A stretch of DNA of 64,000 nt from Candidatus Vicinibacter affinis (GCA_016714365.1 JADJNH010000007.1:496001-560000), one strand, 5' to 3'. Counted from the stretch's first letter, positions 1 through 9,688 are shown. Notes: generated by a model not told the origin, from the sequence alone. A program made the numbers and translations.

Positions 1-1602
1 CCTTCTGTGGATGGATTCTACGGATTGATTGCCCTTGATGTCAAGAATCTTCTGTAATTCAGAGCGAATTTTATTTTCAGCTTCTTCAAATTCCGGAGCC
101 GAGGTATTTATTTTTGGTGTCCGAATTTCGTTGGCAAGAAAGCTTCCGATCGTGTATGGCAAAACGAAATAACCGTCCGCCAGTCCCTGCATCAGGGCAG
201 AAGCCCCAAGCCTGTTGGCCCCGTGATCCGAAAAGTTAGCCTCACCCATGGCAAACAATCCTGGTATATTGGTCTGTAGGTTGTAATCTACCCACAGTCC
301 TCCCATGGTATAATGAACCGCAGGATAAATTTTCATGGGGTATACGTACGGGTCTTCTCCGGTAATTTTCTCATACATCTCAAAGAGGTTACCGTATTTT
401 TCAGAAATCACCTCCACTCCGAATTTTCTAATGGTAGCAGCATCAGGATCGTGAACCCCTAATGTGTTTGCTTTAGACTTTCCATATCTTTCTATTGCTG
501 CGCTAAAATCAAGGTAAACTGCCAAACCGGTAGGACTGACCCCATGACCCTTATCACATTCCACCTTTGATGCTCTGGAAGCTACATCCCGCGGAACTAA
601 ATTTCCAAATGCCGGATACCGCCTTTCAAGGAAATAATCTCTGTCAGCTTCAGGAATATCTGTTCCTTTCTTCTGACCCTTCTGAATAGCCACAGCATCT
701 TCTTTCTTTGCCGGAACCCAAACTCTACCGTCATTCCTAAGTGACTCTGACATCAATGTAAGCTTGGACTGATAATCACCGGACACAGGTATACAGGTCG
801 GGTGGATCTGGGTAAAACATGGATTTGCCATAAGGGCTCCTCGCTTGGTTGCCTTCCATACAGCGGTAACATTACATCCCATTGCATTGGTGGAAAGATA
901 AAAGACGTTTCCATAACCGCCGGTTCCTAAAACTACCGCATGTGCACCAAATCGTTCCACCTTTCCGGTCAATAGATTCCTGGCTATAATCCCCCTTGCT
1001 TTTCCGTCAACCATGACCAAATCAAGCATTTCATGGCGATTGTACATCTTGACATTGCCAAGAGAAATTTGTCTGCTCAACGCTTGATAAGCACCAATTA
1101 GTAATTGTTGCCCGGTCTGCCCTCTTGCATAAAACGTACGACTGACCTGAACGCCTCCAAAAGACCTGTTCTCCAACAAGCCTCCATATTCTCTCGCAAA
1201 TGGAACTCCTTGTGCTACCGATTGGTCAATTATACTGCCACTGACTTCCGCCAGTCGGTAAACATTTGCTTCCCGGGAACGATAATCTCCACCTTTAATG
1301 GTATCATAAAATAACCGGTAGACGCTGTCCCCGTCATTGGCGTAATTCTTGGAGGCATTGATTCCACCTTGGGCTGCTATGCTATGCGCCCTCCTGGGAC
1401 TGTCATGAAAAGTAAAGCATTGCACATGATAACCCAGTTCTCCTAGACTGGCTGCTGCCGAAGCTCCTGCGAGTCCGGTTCCAACTACAATAACGTCCAG
1501 CTTGCGCTTGTTGGCCGGTGATACCAATGGCACTTTGGACTTGTATTTAGTCCATTTATCAGCAAGGGCCCCTTCGGGTATATTTGCATTAATTGAAATC
1601 AT
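1..1602 (-). CDS. sdhA: succinate dehydrogenase/fumarate reductase flavoprotein subunit (partial, C-terminus outside window)
   Basis: Catalytic flavoprotein of complex II, oxidising succinate to fumarate (or the reverse) at the cytoplasmic face of the membrane. The 534 visible residues hold an N-terminal FAD-binding motif VIVVGTGLAGASAAASLG (about residues 38-55), the HSIAAQGGINA segment that carries the covalent-FAD histidine in this family, the substrate-site HPTCIP, and HYTMGGLWVD followed by GANRLGASAL. The start ATG at 1602 lies five bases downstream of the sdhC stop, so the two are cotranslated from the sdhC promoter. The reading frame is open to base 1; B-type SdhA proteins run about 640 residues, so roughly 100 are missing. 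The iron-sulfur subunit is expected next, outside the window. Confidence 0.95.
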   Translation of the reverse strand, partial: MISINANIPEGALADKWTKYKSKVPLVSPANKRKLDVIVVGTGLAGASAAASLGELGYHVQCFTFHDSPRRAHSIAAQGGINASKNYANDGDSVYRLFYDTIKGGDYRSREANVYRLAEVSGSIIDQSVAQGVPFAREYGGLLENRSFGGVQVSRTFYARGQTGQQLLIGAYQALSRQISLGNVKMYNRHEMLDLVMVDGKARGIIARNLLTGKVERFGAHAVVLGTGGYGNVFYLSTNAMGCNVTAVWKATKRGALMANPCFTQIHPTCIPVSGDYQSKLTLMSESLRNDGRVWVPAKKEDAVAIQKGQKKGTDIPEADRDYFLERRYPAFGNLVPRDVASRASKVECDKGHGVSPTGLAVYLDFSAAIERYGKSKANTLGVHDPDAATIRKFGVEVISEKYGNLFEMYEKITGEDPYVYPMKIYPAVHYTMGGLWVDYNLQTNIPGLFAMGEANFSDHGANRLGASALMQGLADGYFVLPYTIGSFLANEIRTPKINTSAPEFEEAENKIRSELQKILDIKGNQSVESIHRR

Positions 1603-1607
1603 AGGAA

Positions 1608-2300
1608 TCAGGAATTTTGAATGATGTACATATAAATCGGAAGCAAGGCAAAACCAGCAGGTACCACAATGGCATAGACCCATCCAACCGCCTTAATGGC
1701 TGGAGTATATTTTTTGTGGTTAAGTCCAAGACTCTGAAAGGCAGACTGAAAGCCATGAATAAGGTGAAAAGAAACCACAATCATGCTGAGGACGTAAAAA
1801 ATTACATATGGCAATTCAGCAAATGCAATTTTAACCGGTGTATACAAGTCCTTATAGCTGTGCTCTTTACCAGGATAATTTACCATGTCCAGATTACCAA
1901 ATTTCATCTGGAACCAAAACTGCCACATATGGATGAGCAGAAAGATAAAAATGATGATGCCAAATGCCGCCATGTAACGAGCAAAAGCACTACTGCCTGT
2001 ATTGGTCGTGACTGCATACCCCTGCCCCTTGGCCTTCCTGTTTCTTACCCAAAGACTAAGTCCTTGAATGGTGTGCAATAAAATGGTCAGATAAAGAAGG
2101 TACGATACTAACTTGATCACCGGATTATGGGTCATGAAGTAAGTGTAAGTGTTGAAGGACATCCCTCCATCATCAGACAACAACTGGAGATTACCCAGCA
2201 AATGAACAATTAAGAAAATGATGAGAAAGAGTCCGGAAAGACTCATGACCACCTTCTGTCCAATGGACGACTTAAATAAGAAGTTGATTAACCAGTTCAT
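1608..2300 (-). CDS. sdhC: succinate dehydrogenase cytochrome b558-type membrane subunit
   Basis: Membrane anchor of complex II that binds heme b and passes electrons between quinone and the iron-sulfur subunit. The 230-residue product matches the single-chain b558 family of Bacteroidota in length. It shows five hydrophobic helices and conserved histidines at helix ends (IVHLLGN, THNP, LLHTIQG, LLIHMWQF, SFHLIHGFQSAF) that are candidates for heme ligation. It is the first gene of the visible operon, with sdhA starting five bases after its stop. A well-formed Bacteroidota promoter lies just upstream, giving a leader of about 16 bases. Assignment of individual heme ligands is inference. Confidence 0.93.
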   Translation of the reverse strand: MNWLINFLFKSSIGQKVVMSLSGLFLIIFLIVHLLGNLQLLSDDGGMSFNTYTYFMTHNPVIKLVSYLLYLTILLHTIQGLSLWVRNRKAKGQGYAVTTNTGSSAFARYMAAFGIIIFIFLLIHMWQFWFQMKFGNLDMVNYPGKEHSYKDLYTPVKIAFAELPYVIFYVLSMIVVSFHLIHGFQSAFQSLGLNHKKYTPAIKAVGWVYAIVVPAGFALLPIYMYIIQNS

Positions 2301-2603
2301 AATGAGGTTTCACTGAAATCGCAAAGGTAAAGGATGGAGACAACCTGTCCAAACAAATATGCAACCCTACCATAACGGATTATATTTCCAAAATAAAACT
2401 AAAAAGTCAAAACCAGGTCCTTTTTAAAAGGATCGAAAGCCCGATCTTGTTCAATTAAGATGGGAAAATAGTAGTTGGGCCATCATATCAAGACAATTTT
2501 GGAATTTGTATTTATTTAAGAATAAATGCTCCAAGTCAGGAGAAACAAATTTTAAGAAATGGTGATTTAAAATGATTTTATTTCAAACCCTAGGGTTCTG
2601 CTT
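2301..2603. other. intergenic region between sdhC and tadA
   Basis: Apart from the sdhC promoter at its left edge this AT-rich stretch has no credible gene. It contains short hairpins (for example GATCG/CGATC around 2432-2447) without a clear U-tract, so no terminator for tadA is called. Confidence 0.5.
2322..2353 (-). promoter_or_regulatory. Bacteroidota-type promoter of sdhCA
   Basis: On the minus strand TTTG (2353-2350) is followed after 20 bases by TACCTTTG (2329-2322), an exact TAnnTTTG -7 element. Transcription would start near 2316, about 16 bases before the sdhC ATG. Confidence 0.7.
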
Positions 2604-3062
2604 CTAATTTCTTGACTTGATCCTTTTCTTGTGAAAAAAGGATTTCAACATTTCCGCAGATTCTTCCCCCATAAGTCCAAATTCAACCTGAGTCTTGGGG
2701 TGTAACAGATCCTTGCCATATCGCATAAAACCAAGCTTTTCATCCTCAGCAGCATATACGACTTTGGATACCTGAGACCAACGAAGTGCCCCGGCACACA
2801 TTACACAGGGTTCCAGGGTAACATACAAAGTGCAGTTTTTTAAATATTTACTTCCCAGAAATTCAGAGCCTGAGGTGATGGCTAACATTTCTGCATGGGC
2901 TGTAACATCGTGCAACAATTCAGTTTGATTATGGGCCTTTGCAAGAATCTGGTTTTTATGCACCAATACAGCCCCAATCGGAATCTCCCCGGCTAGCAAA
3001 GCTTTCCTTGCCTCCGCAAATGCTAGCTTCATAAAATATTCATCACTAAAAACACTCAACAT
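2604..3062 (-). CDS. tadA: tRNA-specific adenosine deaminase (TadA-like)
   Basis: Zinc deaminase converting adenosine to inosine at tRNA wobble position 34. The cytidine-deaminase fold signature is complete: HAEM (zinc-ligand His and catalytic Glu) and PCVMCAGAL (two zinc-ligand Cys), followed by the RYG/LLHPKT segment common in TadA. I place the start at the ATG at 3062 (152 residues, the usual family size). The frame is open further to an ATG at 3110, but that codon precedes the minus-strand promoter core at 3097-3090 and would not be transcribed from it. It is divergent from guaB. The CMP/guanine deaminase families share the zinc motifs; length and motif spacing favour TadA. Confidence 0.88.
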   Translation of the reverse strand: MLSVFSDEYFMKLAFAEARKALLAGEIPIGAVLVHKNQILAKAHNQTELLHDVTAHAEMLAITSGSEFLGSKYLKNCTLYVTLEPCVMCAGALRWSQVSKVVYAAEDEKLGFMRYGKDLLHPKTQVEFGLMGEESAEMLKSFFHKKRIKSRN

Positions 3063-3075
3063 CGGGTTCGATTTT

Positions 3076-3119
3076 TTGCAATCAGCATGTAAAGATATAT
3101 CTTTGCACATGGAATCAAA
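3076..3119. promoter_or_regulatory. shared divergent promoter of tadA and guaB with palindromic core
   Basis: Plus strand: TTG (3076-3078), 19 bases, TATCTTTG (3098-3105), a perfect Bacteroidota promoter for guaB. Minus strand: TTG (3118-3116), 18 bases, TATCTTTA (3097-3090) for tadA. The two -7 elements abut in the palindrome AAAGATATATCTTT (3091-3104). Confidence 0.7.
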
Positions 3120-4590
3120 CTTCTTCTCACAACACTTTCCAAGTCAGGAAGCACTGACTTTCGACGATGTACTTTTAGTACCAGCTTATTCTGAAGTCCT
3201 TCCCCGGGAAACAGACATCAGCACCTTCCTCACCACAGACATCAGAATCAATGTACCCATTATTTCAGCAGCCATGGATACAGTGACCGAAAAGGATCTG
3301 GCCATAGCCATGTCCCGCGCCGGCGGAATCGGGATTATCCATAAAAATATGAGTATTGAAGATCAAGCTTCTCAAGTGCGCAGTGTGAAACGGTCTGAAA
3401 GTGGTATGATCATCGACCCTGTAACGCTGGAGGCCTCTGCAAAAGTTAAAGAAGCCATTACACTCATGTCTCAACACAGCATTGGAGGAATACCAATTGT
3501 TGATAAATCCAACAAACTGGTTGGCATTCTGACCAATCGCGATCTCAGGTTTGAAGCCCATCCCAATCGGCCAATTCATGAGATCATGACCACCGAAAAT
3601 TTGATTACCGCTCCCCTTGGCACCACACTAAATCAGGCAAAAGCCATTCTCCAGCAATATAAAATTGAAAAACTTCCGGTCATCAAAAAGGATGGCACTT
3701 TAGCAGGACTGATCACTTACAAGGACATCATGAAACTGGAAAATTTTCCAAACTCCTGTAAGGATAAATTAGGTCGTCTTGTTGTGGGTGCCGCCGTCGG
3801 TATTGCATCCGATACCATGGAACGGGTGGAAGCCCTGGTACATATGGATGTGGATGTGATTTGTCTCGACACTGCTCACGGGCATTCCAAAGGAGTCTTG
3901 GATATGGTAAAAAAAGTACGGAAACATTATAAACATCTTCAGATCATTGGTGGAAATGTGGCCACTGGTGAAGGAGCACTTGCACTTGTTCAAGCCGGTG
4001 TAAATGCAGTGAAAGTGGGAGTTGGTCCGGGCAGTATTTGTACCACCAGAGTGGTGGCAGGTGTCGGGGTTCCGCAACTCACAGCCATCGCGCTTACTTC
4101 GCAGGCGCTTAAGAAAAAAGGGATACCTGTCATAGGTGATGGAGGGATAAGATATACCGGTGACATTCCAAAAGCAATTGCTGCAGGTGCCAGCACTGTA
4201 ATGGGTGGTTCTTTATTTGCAGGAACGGAAGAGGCCCCTGGGGAAACCATCATCTTCGAAGGACGTAAATTCAAAGTTTACCGCGGGATGGGGTCATTGG
4301 GAGCAATGCAACAAGGTTCCAAAGATCGCTACTTCCAGGATGTGGAAGAGGACATCAAAAAATTAGTACCGGAGGGAATTGAAGGTCGACTCCCTTTCAA
4401 AGGAAAAGTTTCCGAGGTCATGGTGCAATACATCGGTGGACTTAAGGCAAGCATGGGTTATGTGGGCGCTAAAACCATTCCCGATCTTCAGAAAGCCCAC
4501 ATGGTACGCATTACCAACAGCGGCATCACAGAATCTCACCCACACAACATCACGATTACCAAAGAATCGCCAAATTATTCAAGAAGATAG
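3109..4590 (+). CDS. guaB: IMP dehydrogenase
   Basis: Oxidises IMP to XMP with NAD+, the committed step of GMP synthesis. The 493-residue product has the N-terminal barrel start (ALTFDDVLLVPAYSEVLP), two CBS domains (about residues 95-215, including GIPIVDKSNKLVGILTNRD), the catalytic loop GVGPGSICTTRVVAGVG with its nucleophilic Cys, and the flap region YRGMGSLGAM...SKDRYFQ. An upstream in-frame TTG at 3076 is inside the -35-like box and is not the start. The ATG at 3109 sits only three bases after the -7 element, so the mRNA may have almost no leader. A weak hairpin CCGTTTTA/TAAAACGG (4595-4602 with 4621-4628) follows. Confidence 0.97.
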   Translation: MESNFFSQHFPSQEALTFDDVLLVPAYSEVLPRETDISTFLTTDIRINVPIISAAMDTVTEKDLAIAMSRAGGIGIIHKNMSIEDQASQVRSVKRSESGMIIDPVTLEASAKVKEAITLMSQHSIGGIPIVDKSNKLVGILTNRDLRFEAHPNRPIHEIMTTENLITAPLGTTLNQAKAILQQYKIEKLPVIKKDGTLAGLITYKDIMKLENFPNSCKDKLGRLVVGAAVGIASDTMERVEALVHMDVDVICLDTAHGHSKGVLDMVKKVRKHYKHLQIIGGNVATGEGALALVQAGVNAVKVGVGPGSICTTRVVAGVGVPQLTAIALTSQALKKKGIPVIGDGGIRYTGDIPKAIAAGASTVMGGSLFAGTEEAPGETIIFEGRKFKVYRGMGSLGAMQQGSKDRYFQDVEEDIKKLVPEGIEGRLPFKGKVSEVMVQYIGGLKASMGYVGAKTIPDLQKAHMVRITNSGITESHPHNITITKESPNYSRR

Positions 4591-4994
4591 ATGCCCGTTT
4601 TATTTGAATCTGAAAACAGGTAAAACGGACATTGACTGGTTATTTAATGGTGCATTGCCGGACTGATGCACTCTTATTTCTTACTTTTTTTTATACACAA
4701 TTTTTATTTTTCATTCTCCTTGTGTTTTCGTTTGTAAAGATTGATTTACTTAAATGAAATTGGAGTGCCCATTTATTTTTATTAGCCTGCACGAAGCATA
4801 ATTTGCAGTAAGGAAAGGAATTACTAAAATGATTAACCTGGGTAAGTTGCATTCACAGACGATTTATACTCTATCATATTTTTTTTGCAAATTATCTTCC
4901 AACTCCCCCTCCAGAAACTTTAACACTTAGCATGGCAGAAAATCCAATCAATTTTCGTAGTATTGTTTCAAATAATTACTTAACAATTCGGCTT
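4591..4994. other. intergenic region upstream of the beta-helix protein
   Basis: AT-rich, with no gene seen. It holds the weak hairpin after guaB (4595-4628) and a T-rich stretch near 4878-4889. An ATG at 4932 is in frame with the following gene but would put about 21 polar residues ahead of the signal peptide. Confidence 0.45.
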
Positions 4995-7301
4995 ATGAAA
5001 ATTTTTACCTGCTTTATTTCAATAATCTCAACTTTTATCATCGGATTAAATGCACAGTCCGTAGTATATGTGAATGTTTCCGCTACAGGAACCAAAGATG
5101 GTTCAAGTTGGAAAGATGCTTTTACAGACCTGCAGACAGCCATTGATGTCGCAGCAGAAGGATCAGAACTTTGGATTGCCAAAGGAACCTACCGTCCTTC
5201 CGGAGCGGTGCCCATCACCAATGGATTCACCCTAAAAAGTAACCTGAGTCTTTATGGTGGTTTTGCAGGCACAGAAACCAATTTAAATCAAAGAGATGTA
5301 AATAAAAATCTGACGACGATCAGTGGTGATAAAAATGGTGATGACGATCCTGCCGACAATAAAAAAAATCGCACCGATAATGCCAAACACACCTTCTATG
5401 CCGGATCCGCAGTCATCAACACATCCCTTGATGGATTGACCATTTCTGGTGGATCTACTGCCGGGAGCACTGGTGTCAATGACGATAGACGTGGCGGAGG
5501 ATTTCTTTGTTTCGGTGCAGTGGCGATTACCAATTGCGTCTTCAAAAATAATTATGGATATTACGGTGGAGGATTCTATCCTCGCGGTGGCGTAGCCAAT
5601 TTTATTTTGAAAGATTGCTTGCTGACAGATAACACAGCTGATTTTGGAGGGGGTATGTACATTGTAACACCAGGTGGACTGGTTGACAATTGTCGTTTTG
5701 AAGCAAATCAATCTGCATCTTACGGCACCGGTATATATATAGCCAGTTCAGGAACCATTATCCAAAATTCTGTTTTTGAATCCAATGTGATGACTGGCAC
5801 CACCAATGCCGGAGGAGCAGGTATTTACATGTCAGGATCTACTTCAAGTTTGGTAAATGTAAAATTCATCGGGAATACCATTACAGGTTCCTCCGGCATC
5901 AGAGGAGGCGCATTATTTGTGAATTCATGCAATACCACCATCTCTGATTGTGAATTTACGGATAACCGTGCTACTAATTCGGGTGGAGCAGTTCATGTGA
6001 ATGGGGAAAGTGTGACTACTAAATTTATTGGATGCAAGTTTGACAACAACAGTGCGAATTTTGGAGGTGCGATTACCAATTACAACTCATCCGCCAATCT
6101 ACCTCTGGCTCTTAAAGTAGAATACGAAAATTGTAGTTTTTTTAAGAATACTGCTTCCACTTCCGGGGGGGCAGTCTCCAATGGATTTAGAGTAAAGGCA
6201 AGTTTTAAAAATTGCACATTTACGGAAAATACCGCTCGCTTTGGTGCAGGAGTTTTTGCTCAAAATGATGAAACGGAAGTAAGTCTTATTGAATCTGATT
6301 TTATTACCAACAATGCTTCGGATAACGGAGGAGGTTTTTGCATCAATGCGGGTATGAAATGCCTGGTAGACCTATGTAAATTTGAAGGTAACTCTGCCAC
6401 AGTGGGAGGCGGAATGTACATTGTAGAAGATTCATTGGATTTGACCCAACTTACCCTGACCAACTCAAGTTTTATCTACAACAGTGGACTGGAACAGGCC
6501 GGTGCAGTTAATCTTCAGAATGCTGATTCTTATGTCAACAATTGCTTATTCGCCAATAATTTTGCTTTGGAGGGTACAGGAGCCGGTGGTGCATTTTCAA
6601 TTAATGTGGCCGATGGTGACAATACCACAGTAAAATTCATCAACAACACCTTTGCACTCAATCAGGCAGTTGTAGGATCTGCCATCTCTCCCTTTACGGA
6701 TGGAAGTGCAGAGTTAAAAATTCAGGCATTAAATAATATTTTCTATAACCCAAATGGAAATAATTATGAAGTCGAAGGAGGAGATCCCATTTTTCAAAGT
6801 CTTGGAGGAAATCTGGCCTCTGACAAAACTTTTAATTTAAATGGACCAAATGATGATACCGAAAAAGATCCTTTATTTGTGGATGAACTAAATGACGATT
6901 TTAAATTAAAGGCTGCAAGTCCTTGCGTTAACAGAGGAATCTCCCATCCGGATGTTTACAAATATGATATTGAAGGCAGAATCAGAGACAATATGCCTGA
7001 TAAAGGTTGTCACGAATTTGGTGCGCTTATAAATACAAAAGATGAAAAGAAATCAATACTTTGGTCAGTCTCCCCGGACGGTGACAACCACTCACTGAAT
7101 CTATTGATCGACCATTCATGGACAGGAAAAATTCAATATCAGATTTTAGATTTGAATGGAAATATTTTAACTTCAAAGGAAATTTTTAAATCTGATGCAC
7201 GACAAGTTTTTTCTGTAGAATGGAATCAGCAAGTTAAAGGAATCTATTTATTCAGGCTGAATTACGGAGATTCAGATCAAACAAGACCCTTTATGTATTA
7301 A
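4995..7301 (+). CDS. secreted right-handed beta-helix repeat protein with T9SS-like C-terminus
   Basis: Predicted secreted or surface protein of 768 residues. It starts with a signal peptide (MKIFTCFISIISTFIIGLNAQ), then an extracellular segment of the type YVNVSATGTKDGSSWKDAF that commonly opens choice-of-anchor and polymorphic-membrane-like beta helices. Between about 5400 and 6750 come repeated rungs with the pattern NN-x-A-x-x-x-GGG/GGA and a C-x-F-x-x-N motif, typical of parallel beta helices. The last 80 residues (VSPDGDN...QYQILDLNGNIL...GIYLFRL) resemble a type A sorting domain, but the usual PNP signature is replaced by SPDG. I chose the ATG at 4995 for its canonical signal peptide; the ATG at 4932 is the alternative. 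Ligand or enzymatic function is unknown. Confidence 0.8.
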   Translation: MKIFTCFISIISTFIIGLNAQSVVYVNVSATGTKDGSSWKDAFTDLQTAIDVAAEGSELWIAKGTYRPSGAVPITNGFTLKSNLSLYGGFAGTETNLNQRDVNKNLTTISGDKNGDDDPADNKKNRTDNAKHTFYAGSAVINTSLDGLTISGGSTAGSTGVNDDRRGGGFLCFGAVAITNCVFKNNYGYYGGGFYPRGGVANFILKDCLLTDNTADFGGGMYIVTPGGLVDNCRFEANQSASYGTGIYIASSGTIIQNSVFESNVMTGTTNAGGAGIYMSGSTSSLVNVKFIGNTITGSSGIRGGALFVNSCNTTISDCEFTDNRATNSGGAVHVNGESVTTKFIGCKFDNNSANFGGAITNYNSSANLPLALKVEYENCSFFKNTASTSGGAVSNGFRVKASFKNCTFTENTARFGAGVFAQNDETEVSLIESDFITNNASDNGGGFCINAGMKCLVDLCKFEGNSATVGGGMYIVEDSLDLTQLTLTNSSFIYNSGLEQAGAVNLQNADSYVNNCLFANNFALEGTGAGGAFSINVADGDNTTVKFINNTFALNQAVVGSAISPFTDGSAELKIQALNNIFYNPNGNNYEVEGGDPIFQSLGGNLASDKTFNLNGPNDDTEKDPLFVDELNDDFKLKAASPCVNRGISHPDVYKYDIEGRIRDNMPDKGCHEFGALINTKDEKKSILWSVSPDGDNHSLNLLIDHSWTGKIQYQILDLNGNILTSKEIFKSDARQVFSVEWNQQVKGIYLFRLNYGDSDQTRPFMY

Positions 7302-7357
7302 TTACTACTGGATTTTTCGAAAGTTCGATCGCTTAAATTTATAATTTTTGATTTTTA

Positions 7358-7390
7358 AAAATCCGTTCTTCATGGAGCGGATTTTTTTTA
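7358..7390 (+). terminator. intrinsic terminator after the beta-helix gene
   Basis: The stem AAAAATCCGTTC (7358-7369) pairs with GAGCGGATTTTT (7376-7387) around a six-base loop and runs into a T-tract. Confidence 0.75.
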
Positions 7391-7462
7391 TGTAAGATTT
7401 TACTACGTTCCATAGGTTTATATTCACCTTAATTCGATCTTTGCCCTCCAAAATGTAAAAAC

Positions 7463-9013
7463 ATGGCAATTTCTCTGGAAGACGTATTCAAAAAACTGGT
7501 AAGCCATTGCAAAGAATATGGTTTTATTTACCCTTCGTCCGAAATCTATGATGGACTAAGTGCTGTGTATGATTACGGACCATATGGTGTTGAACTTAAG
7601 AACAACCTCAAAACTTATTGGTGGAAGAGCATGGTCCAGATGAATGAAAACATTGTTGGACTGGATGCCGCCATTTTCATGCACCCTAAAATCTGGAAAG
7701 CCTCCGGCCATGTTGACGCTTTTAATGATCCATTGGTGGACAACAAAGACTCTAAGAAAAGATTCCGTGCTGATGTGTTGATAGAGGATGCCATTGATAA
7801 AATAACCGCTAAGGCAGAAAAAGAAGTTGAAAAAGCACGCAGTCGGTTTGGAGAAAGCTTTGATGAAAAATTATACCGTGAAACCAACCCCCGCGTATCC
7901 GAATACCTGAAAAAAAGCAGTGAGTACAATGATCGACTTAACAAAGCCATGACAGAAAATGACATGGTCGCTCTTAAAACCATCATCGACGAACTTGAAA
8001 TCACTGACCCGGATTCCGGTTCACGGAATTGGACTGAAGTGAGGCAGTTTAATCTAATGTTCAATACCCAGCTGGGTAATATCGCCGGAGAGGAAGGAAA
8101 GTTGTATTTACGACCTGAAACTGCTCAAGGTATTTTTGTGAATTTTTTAAATGTCCAAAAAACTACCCGACAAAAAATTCCATTTGGAATTGCACAGATT
8201 GGAAAAGCTTTTAGAAATGAAATCGTCGCCCGTCAATTTATCTTCAGAATGCGCGAATTCGAACAAATGGAGATGCAGTTTTTTGTAAAACCGGGAGAAG
8301 AAATGAACTGGTACAATCATTGGAAGTCCACCCGAATGAAATGGCATTTAGCCCTGGGCACGCCTGCATCAAAATTAAGATTTCACGACCATGAAAATTT
8401 GGCCCATTATGCAAATGCAGCAGTGGACATTCAGTTTGATTTTCCATTTGGCTTTAAAGAATTAGAAGGCATACATTCAAGAACTGATTTTGATTTGAAA
8501 AGTCACCAGGAATTGTCCGGCAAAAAATTACAATATTTTGACCCGGAAGAAAATGAAAACTACGTCCCTTATGTAGTAGAGACCTCCATTGGTTGTGATC
8601 GAATGTTTCTGGCTATTTTGTCCCAGGCCTACCAGGAAGAAACAGTACCGGATGCTGAGGGACAAGATGCCACTCGTATTGTGCTGAAATTACATCCTGC
8701 ACTTGCACCGGTTAAATGTGCAGTTTTGCCTTTAGTTAAAAATAAACCCGAATTGGTTGATCTCTCCAAACAAGTTCTTGGAAAACTGAAATCTTCATTT
8801 CAATGCCAGTACGATGACAAAGATGCAATTGGGAGGAGGTACAGAAGGCAGGATGCAATTGGAACCCCATGTTGTGTCACAGTAGATTTTGACAGCCTGA
8901 GTGATGGAACCGTTACCTTGAGAGACCGGGACAGCCTTCAACAGGAAAGAATTTCCATAGATGACCTGGTTAAAACTATTGAGGCCAGAATTTCATGGAC
9001 CAATTTATTCTAG
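7463..9013 (+). CDS. glyS: glycyl-tRNA synthetase (alpha2 type)
   Basis: Charges tRNA-Gly with glycine. The 516-residue chain is the eukaryote/archaea-like homodimeric form normal for Bacteroidota, not the bacterial alpha2beta2 form. Visible elements are the N-terminal SEIYDGLSAVYDYGPYGVELKNNLK, the motif 2 area LRPETAQGIFVNF and GKAFRNEI, the segment MREFEQMEMQFF, motif 3 with VETSIGCDRMFLAIL, and a C-terminal anticodon-binding domain beginning near VKCAVLPLV and containing IGRRYRRQDAIGTPCCVTVD. It is a monocistronic unit following a terminator; the sequence upstream has only an imperfect -7 element (GATCTTTG). Confidence 0.96.
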   Translation: MAISLEDVFKKLVSHCKEYGFIYPSSEIYDGLSAVYDYGPYGVELKNNLKTYWWKSMVQMNENIVGLDAAIFMHPKIWKASGHVDAFNDPLVDNKDSKKRFRADVLIEDAIDKITAKAEKEVEKARSRFGESFDEKLYRETNPRVSEYLKKSSEYNDRLNKAMTENDMVALKTIIDELEITDPDSGSRNWTEVRQFNLMFNTQLGNIAGEEGKLYLRPETAQGIFVNFLNVQKTTRQKIPFGIAQIGKAFRNEIVARQFIFRMREFEQMEMQFFVKPGEEMNWYNHWKSTRMKWHLALGTPASKLRFHDHENLAHYANAAVDIQFDFPFGFKELEGIHSRTDFDLKSHQELSGKKLQYFDPEENENYVPYVVETSIGCDRMFLAILSQAYQEETVPDAEGQDATRIVLKLHPALAPVKCAVLPLVKNKPELVDLSKQVLGKLKSSFQCQYDDKDAIGRRYRRQDAIGTPCCVTVDFDSLSDGTVTLRDRDSLQQERISIDDLVKTIEARISWTNLF

Positions 9014-9053
9014 AAAACCTCAATAGGGTTATTGATGTACTTTCTTGCTTGAA

Positions 9054-9467
9054 TTAATTTTCAATTGTTCTCTTCATGCCTGCTTTAACACCAAAATAAG
9101 CGGCAGGCATAATTCCAATGATGGCGGAAACCCACATCCACCAGGGATGAGGAAATCCTATTAAATTGATTAAAGTGAACAACAACATCAATCCTCCCAA
9201 TATTAATCCAAGCCTGAGTTGATCACTTTTAGCCAGAATGGTGCATACCAACGCACTCAAAAATGCTCCTGACACCCAGGCGATCACCACCAATATTAGA
9301 GACCCAATCGGGGCCTGTGCCATGTATTCCTTTAATCCCTCAGGAGTTCTGACATTGATGGTCTCCGGTATTGGAAACAATTTCATGCCCAACCATTCAA
9401 GCGCCATTACGCCCACATTACCGGCAATAATTCCTGCCAGTACCGCCATAATCTTATTACTCATCAA
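9054..9467 (-). CDS. small integral membrane protein of unknown function
   Basis: A 137-residue protein with four predicted membrane helices: an N-terminal one (IMAVLAGIIAGNVGVMALEWLG), a second around ILVVIAWVSGAFLSALVCTIL, a third around LILGGLMLLFTLINLIGF and a last one at MWVSAIIGIMPAAYFGVKAG. Short loops separate them, and the second helix is preceded by a stretch that names no family to me. It is convergent with glyS (41 bases between stops). No catalytic motif is visible and I do not assign a function. Confidence 0.75.
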   Translation of the reverse strand: MMSNKIMAVLAGIIAGNVGVMALEWLGMKLFPIPETINVRTPEGLKEYMAQAPIGSLILVVIAWVSGAFLSALVCTILAKSDQLRLGLILGGLMLLFTLINLIGFPHPWWMWVSAIIGIMPAAYFGVKAGMKRTIEN

Positions 9468-9606
9468 AAGTTCTTTAGTTGGCGGTAAATATAAAGGCTA
9501 ATTCCAAATACATCAAATAACCTTTAAACTTCATTTGTCAGAAAAACCTTCATTTTGATTTATCTCCTGAATTTGCATTCTAATCTATTTTATGAGGCCC
9601 ACTTCA

Positions 9607-9688
9607 ACATTAACTCATTAACAAATTAGCTAATTAACTCATTATCACATTAACTCATTAACTCATTATCACATTAACTCATTATCAC
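9607..9688. repeat. short AT-rich tandem repeat
   Basis: Several tandem copies of TTAACTCATTA, some extended to TTAACTCATTATCACA, fill the gap between the small membrane protein gene and the YraN-family gene. No promoter or hairpin is evident in it. Confidence 0.75.

Noticed and set aside
1617..2081. 154-codon plus-strand frame
   Set aside because: It lies antisense inside sdhC, has no family motif and is explained by the codon pattern of the real gene.
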